DNA of 64,000 bases from Valencia hispanica (GCA_963556495.2 OY747702.1:22208403-22272402); one strand, 5' to 3'; positions 35,208 to 47,418 are shown, numbered from the stretch's first letter. A program made the numbers and translations. The notes: a model not told the origin generated them from the sequence alone.

Positions 35208-37950
35208 GGCTAGAGGGCGGGAGCAACGCATGATCAGGGGAGGGAGTAAGAGAAACTAGGGAAGGGGTATAGACTGTTGTATGAAAAATAAATGCACTTT
35301 TCTTTTAAGTTAAAAATAAACTAATTTATTTTTTTTATTACATTTGGCCATCTAAAAAGAAGTTAACAGAAAAGAGTTGAATCCCATTTATGTTTTGACA
35401 TTAAGTGTGCATGAGCATATGGATGCATTAGATTTGAATTTAGATGTTTTGGATTTTTCTACCTGAGTGTACTTTCGTTTTCTTGTTAGTTGGCAAAGCT
35501 GCTTACATTTGTTGTTGAAAGTAACATAGATTTAACAGAGGTTAATCACGCCTGAATCAGTACACAAACTGTGGAAGTTGAGTTAATGAAACAGTGCATT
35601 TTTTTCCTTACTTTGTGCTTGCAGGATTTAAGAACTGTACCATTTACCAAAGGTTGAGTGCAAATGGTTGGAACTCTGTTTCGGACAGATCGAGTATTTA
35701 CTTTTTCCAAGTAGATTAGTGAATAGCCTCTGGTCACGGTAAAAAGTCGCAAAACAAAATCCTCCCTCGAGTTTGGCACACGTTTTAGATTGTTGGCATA
35801 AACTTTTAGGTCTTGGTTTAAAAGTTAACACTTGTAACCAGAAAGAGCAAACCAAAGAATGGCCTAAATCTGTAGTCCAAACGGTCATCGATCTGGGGGT
35901 TTATGTTAAGGTGGTCCTCTTGTTGGTTAACGGAGGAAAGGCTGGAGTTTCAGTTTGTAGTTTTCAGCTGATAAAGACACGGCCCTCAGGGCTCAGGTAT
36001 TGGCAGTAGTATTTATTCACTTTATATCGTCAGGGATCTTAGCACTGGAAGCTAACATGCTAATGTAGTACTAACTAATGGGAATGCACAGTTCAGTCTC
36101 CCTGAGCTGTCCTCATAGTGTACCACTGCACGCTCTACCGTGACTGGAGCTCTCTATCACAAGTGTTGTGGTTGGATTATGGTAGTAGCTTGAATTTGCT
36201 GTCACAGAGATAAAGATATTATTTTATACATGGCCTGCTGATTTTTGTACAGTGTTTTATAGCTGATTATTTTGTCATGAACATATATACATTTATTATG
36301 CACTACTTTTTCTAAATATTTTTTTCAATTGTCATTTTAGGCACATTTTTCACAAATGGGAGAACTCCTTTTGCAATACCTCATTTTTTTCACTTTGTGG
36401 AAAAATAATTTTGTACCTTTGTTACTAAGAGATCTGCATTTATGGTAAATTTAATTTAAAGAAAGTGATTAATATAATTTTTCAATTAGCTTTTATATAT
36501 TTAAGTGCTAGTAAATCTGAAAATTGTCTGTTGCATTGGTGTAATTCCGTAGATAAAAGGCAAAAGTAAACAGAAAAAATGAGGCTTTTCAGAAGCCTGT
36601 CGTATACAGTTCTCTCTCCTAATAAATATTATTACATGATCTTAAGGCATGGCAAAACCTTTCTAAACTGATTTTGATAGTATTGAGTATAATCTAATAT
36701 TTTTCTCCTTGGTGTAGTCTGTAAGAGTCTCATAAAAGTAAATGTTTTGGCTTTGAACAATGTAAAATCTTCCCCTTTTACCACCTGTGTGGATGTCACC
36801 TGTTTTCAATCTTTAGATCTTTCTGAAACTGCCTGTTAGTTCTACTTATTCTCGGCATGCATAAGAGATAACACGGCTAGTCATAATGCAGGACCTAATG
36901 TAATGCACTAGATCTCCTATTTTATTTTTATTTTTTTTAAAGAAAGTCTTTTCCTTATCTCGTTGAGATTGCCTCTCTTGTAGCCTCTCTACACGATCGA
37001 GTCTGCCTTCCTTTACACAGACATGTTTATGCAATATACACCGTAACAACACTTTGGATGTGTTTTTGTAATGTATTGGACACTCAGTAGGACATAGGTG
37101 GGGAGACATGATCACTTGACCCCCCTCCCTTTCCCCTCCCCCTCCTTTTGTGATGTCGCATGCTTTGGGACATAACCTGAATGTTATTTAATGTTGCAAG
37201 TTAACTTTGAGCCATTAGGTGCAATACTTCTTTCCAGAAACAGTTCTCCGCAGTGTACGTCATTCAATCATAAAAATCATGCAGTCTTTTACACTTTTTT
37301 TTTCTCATATTGTTCATGCTGGTGTCTGTGAAAAGAAAAAAATAATTTATACCTAAATTTATTTTGTAAAAATTAGTTTTGTGCTTCTTTACTTGTTTTG
37401 CTACTACCATGCTACTGTGATTGAAAACATTGTATATACAAGGTTGATGATGTATTTGGCATTTGCTATATTTTCAATTGAAATGTATAACATTTTGATC
37501 TGAACTTTTGTTATCTTTTTTTATTTTTGGGGTGAAGTGTTAAACTCTGTCCAGTTTTTTTTTTTTTTTTTTTTTTTAAATTGCTGGAACATTCTTCACA
37601 TTTTCACATGAAAAAAAAACATTTATGTCTTAGTATAGCTTGATTGCTAATTTTCAGTAGTTTTTAATTGAATGCTGGGAAGGTTATATTTATTAACTTT
37701 TTTTTTTATCTGACATTTTGATTTTTACTAAGTCATTTCATCTTTATATGTAAGTTCCAATTTTTATATTTTCTTCCTGATTAATTTTCGCTACAATACA
37801 GACGTCAGTTTTTATAGTTGGTTTGTAGTATTGAAGTAAAAGACCTAAAGTCATAAATTAATTTGCTGCCAACTGTTTGTAACTGTATGCATAAATTTGA
37901 AGTATTTGTAATGTGAGATGTTGAATGAATAAAACAGCTGTGAGGAAAAA
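35208..37950 (+). other. cpeb4 3' UTR, about 2.7 kb
   Basis: AATAAA signals occur soon after the stop (35287 and 35315) and at 37928–37933, so short and long 3' UTRs are both possible. The region is AU-rich with several UUUUAU-type CPE motifs (for example 36222–36227, 36255–36260, 37809–37815), and a Pumilio-type TGTATATA at 37431–37438. Between 37550 and 37577 there is a poly-T run. No gene lies here; open frames are artefacts. Confidence 0.7.
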
Positions 37951-38291
37951 TGTATTCAGATTTTTATTTGGAACCTTTTTTTTTTTTCTTTCGAATCTAA
38001 TGAGGGATCTGCTGAACGACTTCCAGGAGTGTAGACCTGATTCTTCGAGAGCGTTTGCTCATCTGGTGGGAGAAATTTGGTGGAAGGTATTTAAAGGCTG
38101 GGGCTTATTTTGGCTTTATGTTAGTAATTTAGGCTGAAATAAACCTTCCTTTTTTCATCTTTTAGTTTTAAGTCTATTAGGGCAAACTGCCTCTATCCTT
38201 TCAGTGTGATCTTTCTTCTGAGCTCTATACACATAAAAGTTAACATCCTTTAGAGTGACGCATGGTTTTTATGTGTATGTGTATGTATGTG
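37951..38291. other. Short spacer ending in a TGTATG microsatellite
   Basis: Non-coding sequence after the cpeb4 poly(A) site. It ends in TATGTGTATGTGTATGTATG, which continues beyond the Tc1-like copy at 39793, so the transposon split the microsatellite. Confidence 0.6.
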
Positions 38292-39792
38292 TAAACTCAG
38301 CAAAAAAAGAAACGTCCTCTGACTTTCAACTGTTTTTACTTTCAGTAAACTTAATGTTTGTAAATATTTGTATGAACGCTAAAAGACTCAACACCATAAG
38401 ACATAAACTAAAAATGTTTCACAGACATGTGACTAACAGAAATAGAATAATGTGTCCTTGAATGAAGGGAGGCTCAAAATCAAAAGTACCAGTCAGTATC
38501 TGGTGTGGCCACCAACTGCTTGAAGTACTGCAGTGCATCTCCTCCTCATGGACTGGACCAGATTTGTCAGTTCTTGCTGTGAGATGTTACCCCACTCTTC
38601 CACCAAGGCACTTGCAAGTTCCTGGACATTTCTGGGGGGAATGGCCCTAGCCCTCACCCTGGGATCCAACAGGTCCCAGACGTGCTCAATGGGTTTGAGA
38701 TCTGGGCTCTTCGCTGGCCATGGCAGAACACTGACATTGCTGTCATGCAGAAACTCACGCACAGAACGAGCAGTATGGCTGGTGGCATTGTCCTGCTGGA
38801 GGATCATGTCCGGATGAGCATGCATAAAGGGTACCAGATGAGGGAGGAGGACGTCTTCCCTGTACCGCAAGGCATTGAGATTGCCTGCAATGACAACAAG
38901 GTCAGTCCGATGGTGATGTGATATACCGCCCCAGACCATGACGGACCCCCCACCTCCAAATCGGTCCCGCTCCAGGGTACAGGCCTCGGTGTAACGCTCA
39001 TTCCTTCGACGAAACACGAATCCGTCCATCACCCCTGGTGAGACAAAACCGTGACTCATCAATGAAGAGCACTTTTTGCCACTCCTGTCTGGTCCAGCGA
39101 AGGTGGGTTTGTGCCCAAAGGCGATGTTGTTGCTGGTGATGTCTGGTAAGGACCTGCCTTACAACAGGCCTACATGCCCTCAGTCCAGCCTCTCTCAGCC
39201 TACTGCGGACAGTCTGAGCACTGATGGAGGGATGGTGTGTTTCTGGTGTGACTCGGGCAGTTGTTGTGGCCATCCTGTACCTGTCACGCAGGTGTGATAT
39301 TCAGATGTACCAATCCTGTGCAGGTGTTGTTACACGTGGTCTTCCACTGCGAGGATGATCAGCTGTCCTTCCTGTCTCCCTGTAGCGCTGTCTTAGGCGG
39401 CTCACAGTGCGGACATGGCAATTTATTGCCCTAGCCACATCAGCAGTCCTCATGCCTCCCTGCAGCATGCCTAATGGACGTTCACGCAGATGAGCAGGGA
39501 CCCTGGGCATCTTTCTTTGGGTGTTTTCCACAGTCGGTAGACAAGTCTCTTTAGTGTCCTGTGTTTTTAGAACTGTGACCTTAAATGTCTCTACTTTCTG
39601 TAAGCTGTTAAGGTCTTAACGACCATTCCACAGGTGCATGTTAATTAATTGATTATGGTTAATGGAAGATGCATGGAAAACATTGTTTAAACCATTTACC
39701 ATGAAGATCTGTAAAGTTTTTTTGGATTTTTACAACATTATTGTTGAAATACACAGTCCTGAAAAAGGGACGTTTCTTTTTTTGCCGAGTTT
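38292..39792 (-). mobile_element. Tc1-like transposon, near full length (copy 2)
   Basis: Same family as 20880–22295. The left end is TAAACTCAGCAAAAAAAGAA and the right end is TTTTTTTGCCGAGTTT, with one mismatch in the terminal repeat. It is about 1.5 kb and keeps two internal segments missing from copy 1 (about 38324–38400 and about 39744–39756). The flanks are TGTATG repeats on both sides, so the exact TA duplication is masked. Confidence 0.9.
38493..39531 (-). pseudogene. Tc1-like transposase, stop codon plus frameshift (copy 2)
   Basis: The N-terminal DNA-binding part (39531 to 39301) ends with TGA at the same codon as copy 1 (after QDWYI). The catalytic part starts at 39273 (MATTTARVTPETHHPSIS, IDESRFCL) but a 2-bp loss near 39010 breaks the frame. 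The rest continues at 39062–38493 with LQQDNATSHT and SPDLKPIEHVWD. It has an extra histidine codon after QQQ relative to copy 1. It cannot make a full transposase. Confidence 0.93.
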
Positions 39793-40018
39793 GTGTGTAT
39801 GTGTATATATGTGTATATGTATGTACATAGGCCTATATATGTGTATGACTTCTGAAAAGGTTGTTTCCAATTAGGTTCTCAGTATTTCTAAAACTGACTA
39901 AAGGTACAGTAATGATATTTTGGAGCCATTTAGTTGGGCTAACAGTGCCACCTGCTGGTGTACGGTGGTAACGCATCTTGTGGCTCTCCTGCATTCTGTA
40001 TACCGTTTGATAGAAAGG

Positions 40019-42795
40019 ATGCCTCCTGTTAGGTCCGTGTATGTGCCCCGGTTTGGGTCTCAGCTGAGCTCCAGTCAAAGGAACGAACTCGAACCGGACC
40101 AGTTGCTGTCCTCCAATCATTCCGAGACTGATAGGCGGAGTAAAAACAGACGTGAGAAATCGGAGAGGCCACTTTTAAAAGTCAAACTACCAAAATTCCA
40201 AAGCCGCGGTTTGAGTCCAAAGGCCAAGGATGTAAAGACGCCAACCAAATGGATGTTGAAGCCTTCCTCAAGTAAAACCAAGTTTACTATAAACCAAGAG
40301 AAACAAACCGAGTGTAATATTGCTTTTAACCTTCTCTATAAGTTAACAAGCAAGCTAGGAGGCATTAGCTAGGTTACAAACATGAATGCTAAAGAAAAAT
40401 TAGGAGCACTAACTACTTGCTTGGCGACGTAGGCTAGTTACTAAAATAAAGGAAACCTAATGATTTTTATTAGATTCTAATTTTCTAATTAGATTAGGTA
40501 GGATTTGAGGATTTTGGTCAAAAACGACCAACTGGCAATGTGCACTTAAAGCAATACATTACCTGGTTAAATACTGACCTTTATATTATTTAATTTGTGT
40601 GTACATGGAAGTATTACACTCATTAGGATAAAGCTGTACTGTATTTTACATTTTGGTGCGCAACACAAACCGTAACCCCCCCTAAAAACAGGAATAGGCT
40701 ACAATTATTGAATATATGCCTACTGTATATTTAATGTTTGAATTTTACAAGAAACCATAACGTTTTTGTGCAGGTCCCAACACTGCCTCTGCTCTTGTCG
40801 ATGGAGATGTCTTCTTTTTCACCCAGAGATCAAACACCCAGCCTGAAAATGAGAAGGAAAAGGTAGGCTTTATACAAAGAAAGTGTATGAGTTGAGAGCT
40901 GTCAAATAATTAATGCAACAGCAGGCAGAAAATCAAACCACAAAATACACAATTTAAATATGCTAACAGGTTTAAAATTAAAAGCTAAAGAATGCATAAA
41001 CAATAATATGAAAATGTGAGAGTAAATAATTTACTATATACATAAAGGAAAAAATTATATAAATTACTTTTTATATTTGATGAAATCTAGAATAGTGGTA
41101 AAAACTAGATTGAGAAGATGCATAAGTAGTAATAAGAAGTAATCACTTAAAGATCAAATTTTGTTGATTGCATATAAATCAGCTTTTTAAAGTATAAATT
41201 GCATAAAAATCAAGCATTTTAGCCTGTGACTTTCATAACTTGTACTGACTTAAAGGGATATTCCACCCCTTAGTGAAATTTAGTCTGTTGCCATATTCCG
41301 CAGAGTTAGATAAGTAAGAAAAAAGATTTTGTAACTAGCTCTGACATCCTCCCTAATCTGGCAGCAGTCAGTTTCCTTTAGCTTAGCATAAACAATGTAG
41401 GTGAATGGTAACAGCTAGCATTTCGTGTGGAAAAGTCATAGTTACTCAAAAATGATCCTAATTATTCCCGGTGACCTCAATAATCATATCGCTTGCAAAT
41501 GAAAATAAGTAACACAAAGGAATTACAGGAGCCGATTTAGACTTGGGACTACATTATCACAAAGCACCGCTGTAAGCCGCCACTTCAAGGTGCATGGATA
41601 TGACGCAGCGTCCATAAAGCCACCTTAAAGTGATTTACTCTACAAAACTTGCCGTTTACAGTCATTAGGGTGAAATGTTGTGAATGTAATAGCCTACAGT
41701 AAACCTGGAGGTGACAATATCAGCCAGATGTCACAATTATAGTAATTCATAATAGCCCAGCAACACCCAAGGCATTAGAGTAAATAGAACATTATGCCAA
41801 TGATGATGCACTTTGTTCAATATCTTTACTAAAAATGGATGGAACTGCCATATTCTTCAGACGCAGTACCATCTTTCTGGTAGAATGTTGCATTTTTTCT
41901 TCGTAGTCCTGTGGTGTGAAATGCTCCTCGCAAACCAGATATTGATATCCACAGGTTTAGTTGAAGGAATTCCCAGGGCAGCAAGCCATTGAGTTTTGTG
42001 AAACATCGTGTTGCTGTATGTCTTCGGCTTGTTTTCGCAATTCTTTGCTACACAAGCAAGAGCTATTTTCTTGCACTAGGCTTATAAAGTACTCAAAGCA
42101 CGGCAGTAAAAACTCAAAGCAGGTCACACATTTGTATTTACAGAAGTAGCTATCTTTTGCGGGTGCTGCATCATGTCTTTGCACCTTGCAGCTGCAGGGT
42201 TACAGTGGTATTTTGTCGTGATGTAGTCCCAAGTCTAAATCGGCTCCTCTTAATTTCTTCATGTAACTTATTATTGTCATTTGCAATCGATATGATTATT
42301 TGGGTTCACCAAGAATAATAAGGAATCATTGAGTAATTTTCATGAAATTTGCACATGAAATGCTAGCTGTTACCATTCATTTACATTGTTTATGCTAAGC
42401 TAAAGCAAACGGACTGCTCCAGAATTGGAAGAATGACAGGGCTAATTACAAAATGTTTTTTTTCTCACTTAGCCTATCTCCGGGGAATACGGCAACAGAT
42501 TAAATTTCCCTTAGGGGTGGAATATCCCTTTAAGGTAGATTACAAACTGTCATGCTTGTAAATATGTAATTTAATGTAATGTAAAGGTAAACTTGAGTTT
42601 TGACTGCTTAAAACATTCACAGCATTTGTAGCAGTTATTTCTCTACCTTATTTTGGGTTTTTAAGTGCATACCCATTTTCCTTATCATTTGTGTCCACTA
42701 AGGCCAAGCTCGCAGTTCTTCGAACCATCTCCAAGATGCTGGAGGAGAACCGACTTATCAGATGGAGGCTTTTTGCCCTCAGCCAGGGCACCTGA
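40019..42795 (+). CDS. c5orf47: C5orf47-like small protein, three coding exons
   Basis: Exon 1 starts at ATG 40019 (MPPVRSVYVPRFGSQ) and ends at 40271 (CAA|GTAAAA) or 40313 (AGT|GTAATA); both are phase 1. Exon 2 is 40774–40862 (ASALVDGDVFFFTQRSN) and exon 3 is 42703–42795 (AKLAVLRTISKMLEENRLIR), with stop TGA. The protein is 144 or 158 residues, basic, without membrane segments. From memory, human C5orf47 (next to CPEB4, same strand) has a similar VYVSRFGS block near its N-terminus and ISRMLEEN near its C-terminus. Synteny and both motifs support orthology. Function is unknown. The longer in-frame start at 39920 has no family support. Confidence 0.82.
41254..42529. mobile_element. TTAA-flanked DNA transposon with long inverted repeats (Kolobok-like)
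   Basis: TTAA lies at 41250–41253 and 42530–42533. The ends are AGGGATATTCCACCCCT and its exact reverse complement. Similarity continues inward for roughly 280 bp on each side (for example AACAGCTAGCATTTCGTGTG versus the complement of ATGAAATGCTAGCTGTTACC). TTAA duplication with A-G-G termini fits Kolobok better than piggyBac, whose ends start CC. The middle has no intact transposase. It sits in intron 2 of the c5orf47-like gene. Confidence 0.85.
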
Positions 42796-42915
42796 GCACA
42801 GCTGTTAAAGAGTTTCTCCATATTAACATCCTAATGTATGGATAGTTTTGTTCCTTAAACATGGGTTATTTAAACACAGTTAGAACTTGGCACAGTCTAG
42901 TGCTTCTTATGCCTT

Positions 42916-43227
42916 TGCACAAAGTAGTATACTTGAAGTTCATTTCATCAAGTATACTTCTTCGGACTAAATTGGAACATTTTTTAAGTTTGTTGAAGTA
43001 CACTTTAAGTATACTTCAATAAACCAAAATGTGAATTACAAGTACATACCTAGTACACTAGCAGCATACTACTTTAAATGTACTTGTAGTTCACATTTTT
43101 GTCTATTGAAGTATACTTAAAGTATAGCTAAATTGTTCTTCAATAAACTTAAGCATGTTCCAATTTAGTCTGGAGAAGTATACTTAATAAAACGAACTTC
43201 AAGTATACTACTTTTTGCTAAGGAATA
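42916..43227. mobile_element. Foldback MITE, nearly a perfect palindrome
   Basis: The left arm begins AAAGTAGTATACTTGAAGTT and the right arm ends with its reverse complement (AACTTCAAGTATACTACTTT). The arms pair almost end to end over about 150 bp, meeting near 43070 (ATGTGAATTACAAGTACAT pairs with ATGTACTTGTAGTTCACAT). No coding capacity. It lies 120 bp past the last c5orf47-like exon. Confidence 0.88.
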
Positions 43228-45530
43228 ACAGATTTCAGGGAAGTTTTTATTTTGCTAAATACTTTTAAAGACATTTTCAAATGCCAATGTTGTCGTTTTT
43301 TTGTTAAATGGCCTCATGTTAATATCTGCTTTTATTTAACTTACTAGTGTATTTTTAAATAGACTAGATACTTTGAGATTTTCTTTTTTGCTGTTTCTGC
43401 ATATGTCAGAGAGAACCCATGAATCCAGTGTTATTGTTGTTGTTTTATTGTTACGAACACTTTTATTGTTCTGTGTAGGTTGACACTGTTACAGTGGTAT
43501 AATATTTAAGATTGTAATGTTAGAAGCTTTTGTTCTTCTTAATTAAATTCAGCTGAATAGTTTTGATTTAGTTTTGATTTTTAAGTTGTTTTCTAATATC
43601 AACTTTGCTATTTCTTTTCTCACAAAAATGTAGATGTGTTTTGTTTCCAATCCACTTAAGCAACTTGTAACAGCAGTTGCAAACTATATCCATTAGAGGG
43701 CAGACTTGCCTTCATTATTACACAGCTGTTTGTTATAGAGGACCACGTTTGAAAACCTATTAGCATTGTGTTGCATCTTTATATACTGTCTATGTATAAC
43801 ACCCACTCAAATGTTTTTTCAAAAAATAATCATGTTTCAGAGTGACCATTTATTTTAGAGTTTTATAGAAATCTAAAGTATTTTTTATTATTTTGTACTT
43901 TTTAGACGTTAAAGTCAGTTAAAAAAAGTATTCAAACTTTTGATGCAATAGCTGTTCAAGCATGGAGTCAGTAGATTTAATTTAAATTCTTCAGAGGTTT
44001 TTGGGTGTGTTCAGAGGCCAATTGTTTCACCATTTTCTATCATCATCCATCACATGTATTTTACTACTATCTCACTGTTCACTAGCTTTACATGAAGTCA
44101 GAATGGGATTGCACGATTTAAACAATCTCGCCCAGGCATTTGTTAAAGTTCCTTTTACAGATCATTAGATATTACTGAATATTACATAAATTATTCACTA
44201 ACTACAGTTGCTTCTTAGTCAATTTATGCTGATCATGGCACACTTGATCCAGGATTTGTGAATGGAAACTTAGAATATATCAGCTTTTATCACATGAACA
44301 GGACTGATGTGTGCTTTTGTAAGCAGGCAGCCATTGTGGATGATGACTGGATAAATGAGCTTGTGTGGTTATCATCAGTGGAACAGCCTGAAGGACCTTC
44401 AGAGATGCAGTTTATTAGAAAAGTCACAGCTGTCCGTGGCTTGTTGATCGAAGGTTTACTGCTCTGTTTACAGGGTCAAAGGCAGCGAGATGTCGAGTTT
44501 AACCCCAGTTAGTTTCGTTGTATAGTGTTTTAAGGAAGCAACGTAGCCAATTGAAAAGCAGTCTCGTAAACAAAACTAACAGTTGTGAAACACTTGTGAT
44601 ATTCGCTAAAAAGCCATGAAGAAACTGGATTTGGCTACAACCTCACATTTTAGTGTAATCTTAGTTTTACACCTAGAAAATGCTCAGTGAGAGCATCTAG
44701 ACAGCATTAAAGATGTGCTTTAGCTTTTCTTGGTCTCATGTGACTCATGCTATAACACGTTCTCCACCACATCCTGAACAAAATGGCTCAGTGTGATAAA
44801 AAATAAATGTGATACTATCAGCAAATACAGTACAAACACTGTGCTCTTACTCTGCTGTCTCTGGCAGGATGAAGAAAAACTACATCAAAGTGCAATGCAT
44901 CAAGAGTAGAGTTTCAGAATGCCGGGACAACTCGCTGATTAAGCAACTAATGTGAAACTTCTTGCTCATTTTTAAACCCAGTCATAAACATAGCTGCAAT
45001 TTTGTTGCCAAAGACCCATCAAAACCATTTTGATGCGACATCAAACATATTGGTTCAAGAATTTCAAAGAGATCTTTGAAATGTTTAAAGATTATCAGAG
45101 TTGCATGTTTTTGTTTTTTTATGGCATGCATTCATTTGTTTAGAGCTCATTAGAAGATGGCAGTAAACACTAATAAGACTTTATTCGTACCCGTAGGTAA
45201 ATTCGCAGCTTAGCCTAGCCTAGCCTCAAACAAATCTAGTCTAACTGGACTGGATTGGACTTTCTTTTGTTGGTTACATTTTCTGTTGTAATTGATCTTT
45301 AATCTCAGTAAATATTAATGAGCAACTTGTACAGTGCTCTCAACATTTATTGACACTACTGTCAAAGATGTGCAAAAAGCCTTAAAATAATTTAACCTCT
45401 TATTGTAGTGGCTTACACGCACTGAAAAGTGTGTAAAAGTACAGTACAACCTAGCTTCACCACTATCAATCCCCATTAAAATTTTTAATCTTTTTAAAAT
45501 TCATCAGTGTGTAAATTCATCGAAGCTTTA
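43228..45530. other. No gene recognised
   Basis: AT-rich intergenic sequence. The only repeat noted is a short AGCCT pentamer run (about 45210–45231). The 84-residue frame at 44258–44512 has no family resemblance. Confidence 0.5.
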
Positions 45531-45539
45531 ATCTATTAC

Positions 45540-46108
45540 TTCCTGTATAAATACCTCGGAGTTCACCTGGACAACAGACTGGACTGGAGGCGCAGCAGTG
45601 AAGCCATCTACAAGAAGGGACAGAGCAGACTGTACTTCTTGAGGAAGCTTAGGTCCTTCAAGGTTTGCAGTAAGATGCTGCAAATCTTTTACAAGTCTGT
45701 TGTGGAGAGTGTAATCTCTTCCACCATCATCTCTTGGGGTAGTAGCATCAGAGCCAGGGATTTCAAAAGGCTAAACAACCTGATAAAGAATGCTGGTTCT
45801 GTTTTGGGGACAACTGTGGAACGTCTGGTGATGATAATGCAAAGAAGGATTCTTCATAAAATCAAAAAAATTATGGACAACCCCAAACATCCTCTTCATG
45901 AGACTATCCTGCAACAACAGAGTGTCTTCAGTCGGAGTCTCCTTCAGTTTCACTGCAACACTGACGGCTACAGGAAATCATTCCTGCCCACAGCCGGAAT
46001 AAAATTAATTCTTTATTTAATTGAATTAAATAATTAATTGTATGAGTTACAACAACATTTATTTTGCCTCTTGGATCAATAAAGTATTTTTGAATTGAAT
46101 TGAATAAA
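45540..46108 (+). mobile_element. 5'-truncated Rex1/L2-group LINE
   Basis: An uninterrupted frame of about 165 codons encodes the C-terminal part of a non-LTR reverse transcriptase: KYLGVHLDNRLDW, GQSRLYFLRKLRSFKVCSKM, FYKSVVESVI and HPLHETILQQQSVFSRSL. The element ends with a GAATT repeat tail (TTGAATTGAATTGAAT, about 46091–46106). The catalytic motifs lie in the missing 5' part. The absence of stops points to a fairly young insertion. Confidence 0.85.
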
Positions 46109-46689
46109 ATCCCTGACGTTGTGCAGGTGTACCTATAAGAATTAATGCTGGTTTGAAGGCAAACTGTATTTGCCTATGATCCACCCATTTTGTATAGTTT
46201 CAGTGTATTGGAATGAAGGGTATGAAATGTACAGTGCATTACATCATTGAAGCATGGATTATAATTGCAGTGAGACGTCGTCTTAGTTTTTTTAATCATT
46301 CCTGATAATCATCTGACCATCTTGGACTGAAATGTCAGTGCTCTACACAGTCTATGAGTGCCTAACAGTGGTCAAATTATTATTACCTAAACTAATTTAA
46401 AAATTGGTCAGGGAGCTGTCCTGTTTGGGCCACTTCAAGCATTTGGCATGTTGAGATGAGTGAACCTTCATCAGTCTAGACAGAGCCTCTGCATAGCGTA
46501 ACATAAGATTAAGAAGAGTTGGCATTGGATATTTGCTGATATTTGCATGCCACTTTGCACACCAATTTAGTACCAGTAGTGCATATGTGTGGGGAATATG
46601 GCATATCTTAATAGTAGCACTCAAGGGTATAAAGTTTTCAACATGATCAAAAAAATCTTTGGTAGTCTGTCTGGGACTGAAGATGAGAT

Positions 46690-46917
46690 TTTATGTTACA
46701 ATATGATATGATTGGCTGCAGACTCCCATCTCTACAGGACCTGTACACCTCCAGGACACTTGGGCGTACAGGTCGGATCAGAGCCGACCCTTCTCACCCT
46801 GGACATAGTCTTTTTGACCTGGCTCCTCACGCAGGAGGTTTGGGTCCATTTGGACCGGAACCTCTCGACATAAGAACAATTTATTCCCCTTGACTGTTGG
46901 ACTCATCAACAATAACC
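46690..46917 (+). mobile_element. LINE 3' part, left piece (split by later insertions)
   Basis: The C-terminal end of a Rex1-like non-LTR protein: RLPSLQDLYTSRTLGRTGRI, ADPSHPGHSLFDL and, after a frameshift, NNLFPLTVGLINN. It stops at TTAA (46918–46921), where a transposon begins, and continues at 50257. Confidence 0.78.
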
Positions 46918-46921
46918 TTAA

Positions 46922-47418
46922 AGAGGCTATATGCAACTTTTTCCCCAAAATAAACGTAACAATAGCTTTTTTATTTGACCATTTATGACTCAAACATATC
47001 CTGATGAGCATACTGACACCTTGTCAGCTCACAGTGGGTGCACCTACAAGCCTGTATCCAATTTTTTCTATTTTCTGTTGTGTCCGATTTTCCCGCGCTG
47101 TCTGCGGATGTGACGTCAAGCGCGTTCATGTTAAATGTTTCAGATCACTCTGCCACTACCGGTAGTCAGCACTCGCAAGCAGTTAAATGGATTGTGCGAA
47201 TACACAGAAGAGACCAAGGACAACTTTGACACCAACAGTAACTTCACATAAGCCTAAGAAAGTTAAACCTCTGACAAGTGCCGAAAAAGATAGAAGATTG
47301 AGAGCAACCAGCGCACGAGCGCACGCTGCGAGAGCCAGCAGAAAGGAAGAGCAGTTCCGTTTTTGGCCACATGGGGTCAGTCACGAGTTTAAATTTCAGA
47401 AAATTGCACATAGCCCCT
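46922..47418. mobile_element. TTAA-flanked MITE A, 497 bp (Kolobok-like)
   Basis: The left end is AGAGGCTATATGCAACTTTT. The right end, reverse-complemented, is AGGGGCTATGTGCAATTTTC. TTAA lies at 46918–46921 and 47419–47422. It has no transposase. It abuts the next TTAA element directly. Confidence 0.85.

Noticed and set aside
39920..40018. Upstream in-frame start for the c5orf47-like gene
   Set aside because: The family-like N-terminus begins at the later ATG (40019), and the extra residues look like translated 5' UTR.
41254..42529. piggyBac assignment for the TTAA elements
   Set aside because: piggyBac ends begin with CC; these begin AGG or AGAG, which fits Kolobok better. This remains an inference.
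44258..44512. 84-residue frame in the intergenic region
   Set aside because: No family resemblance and no splice partners seen nearby.
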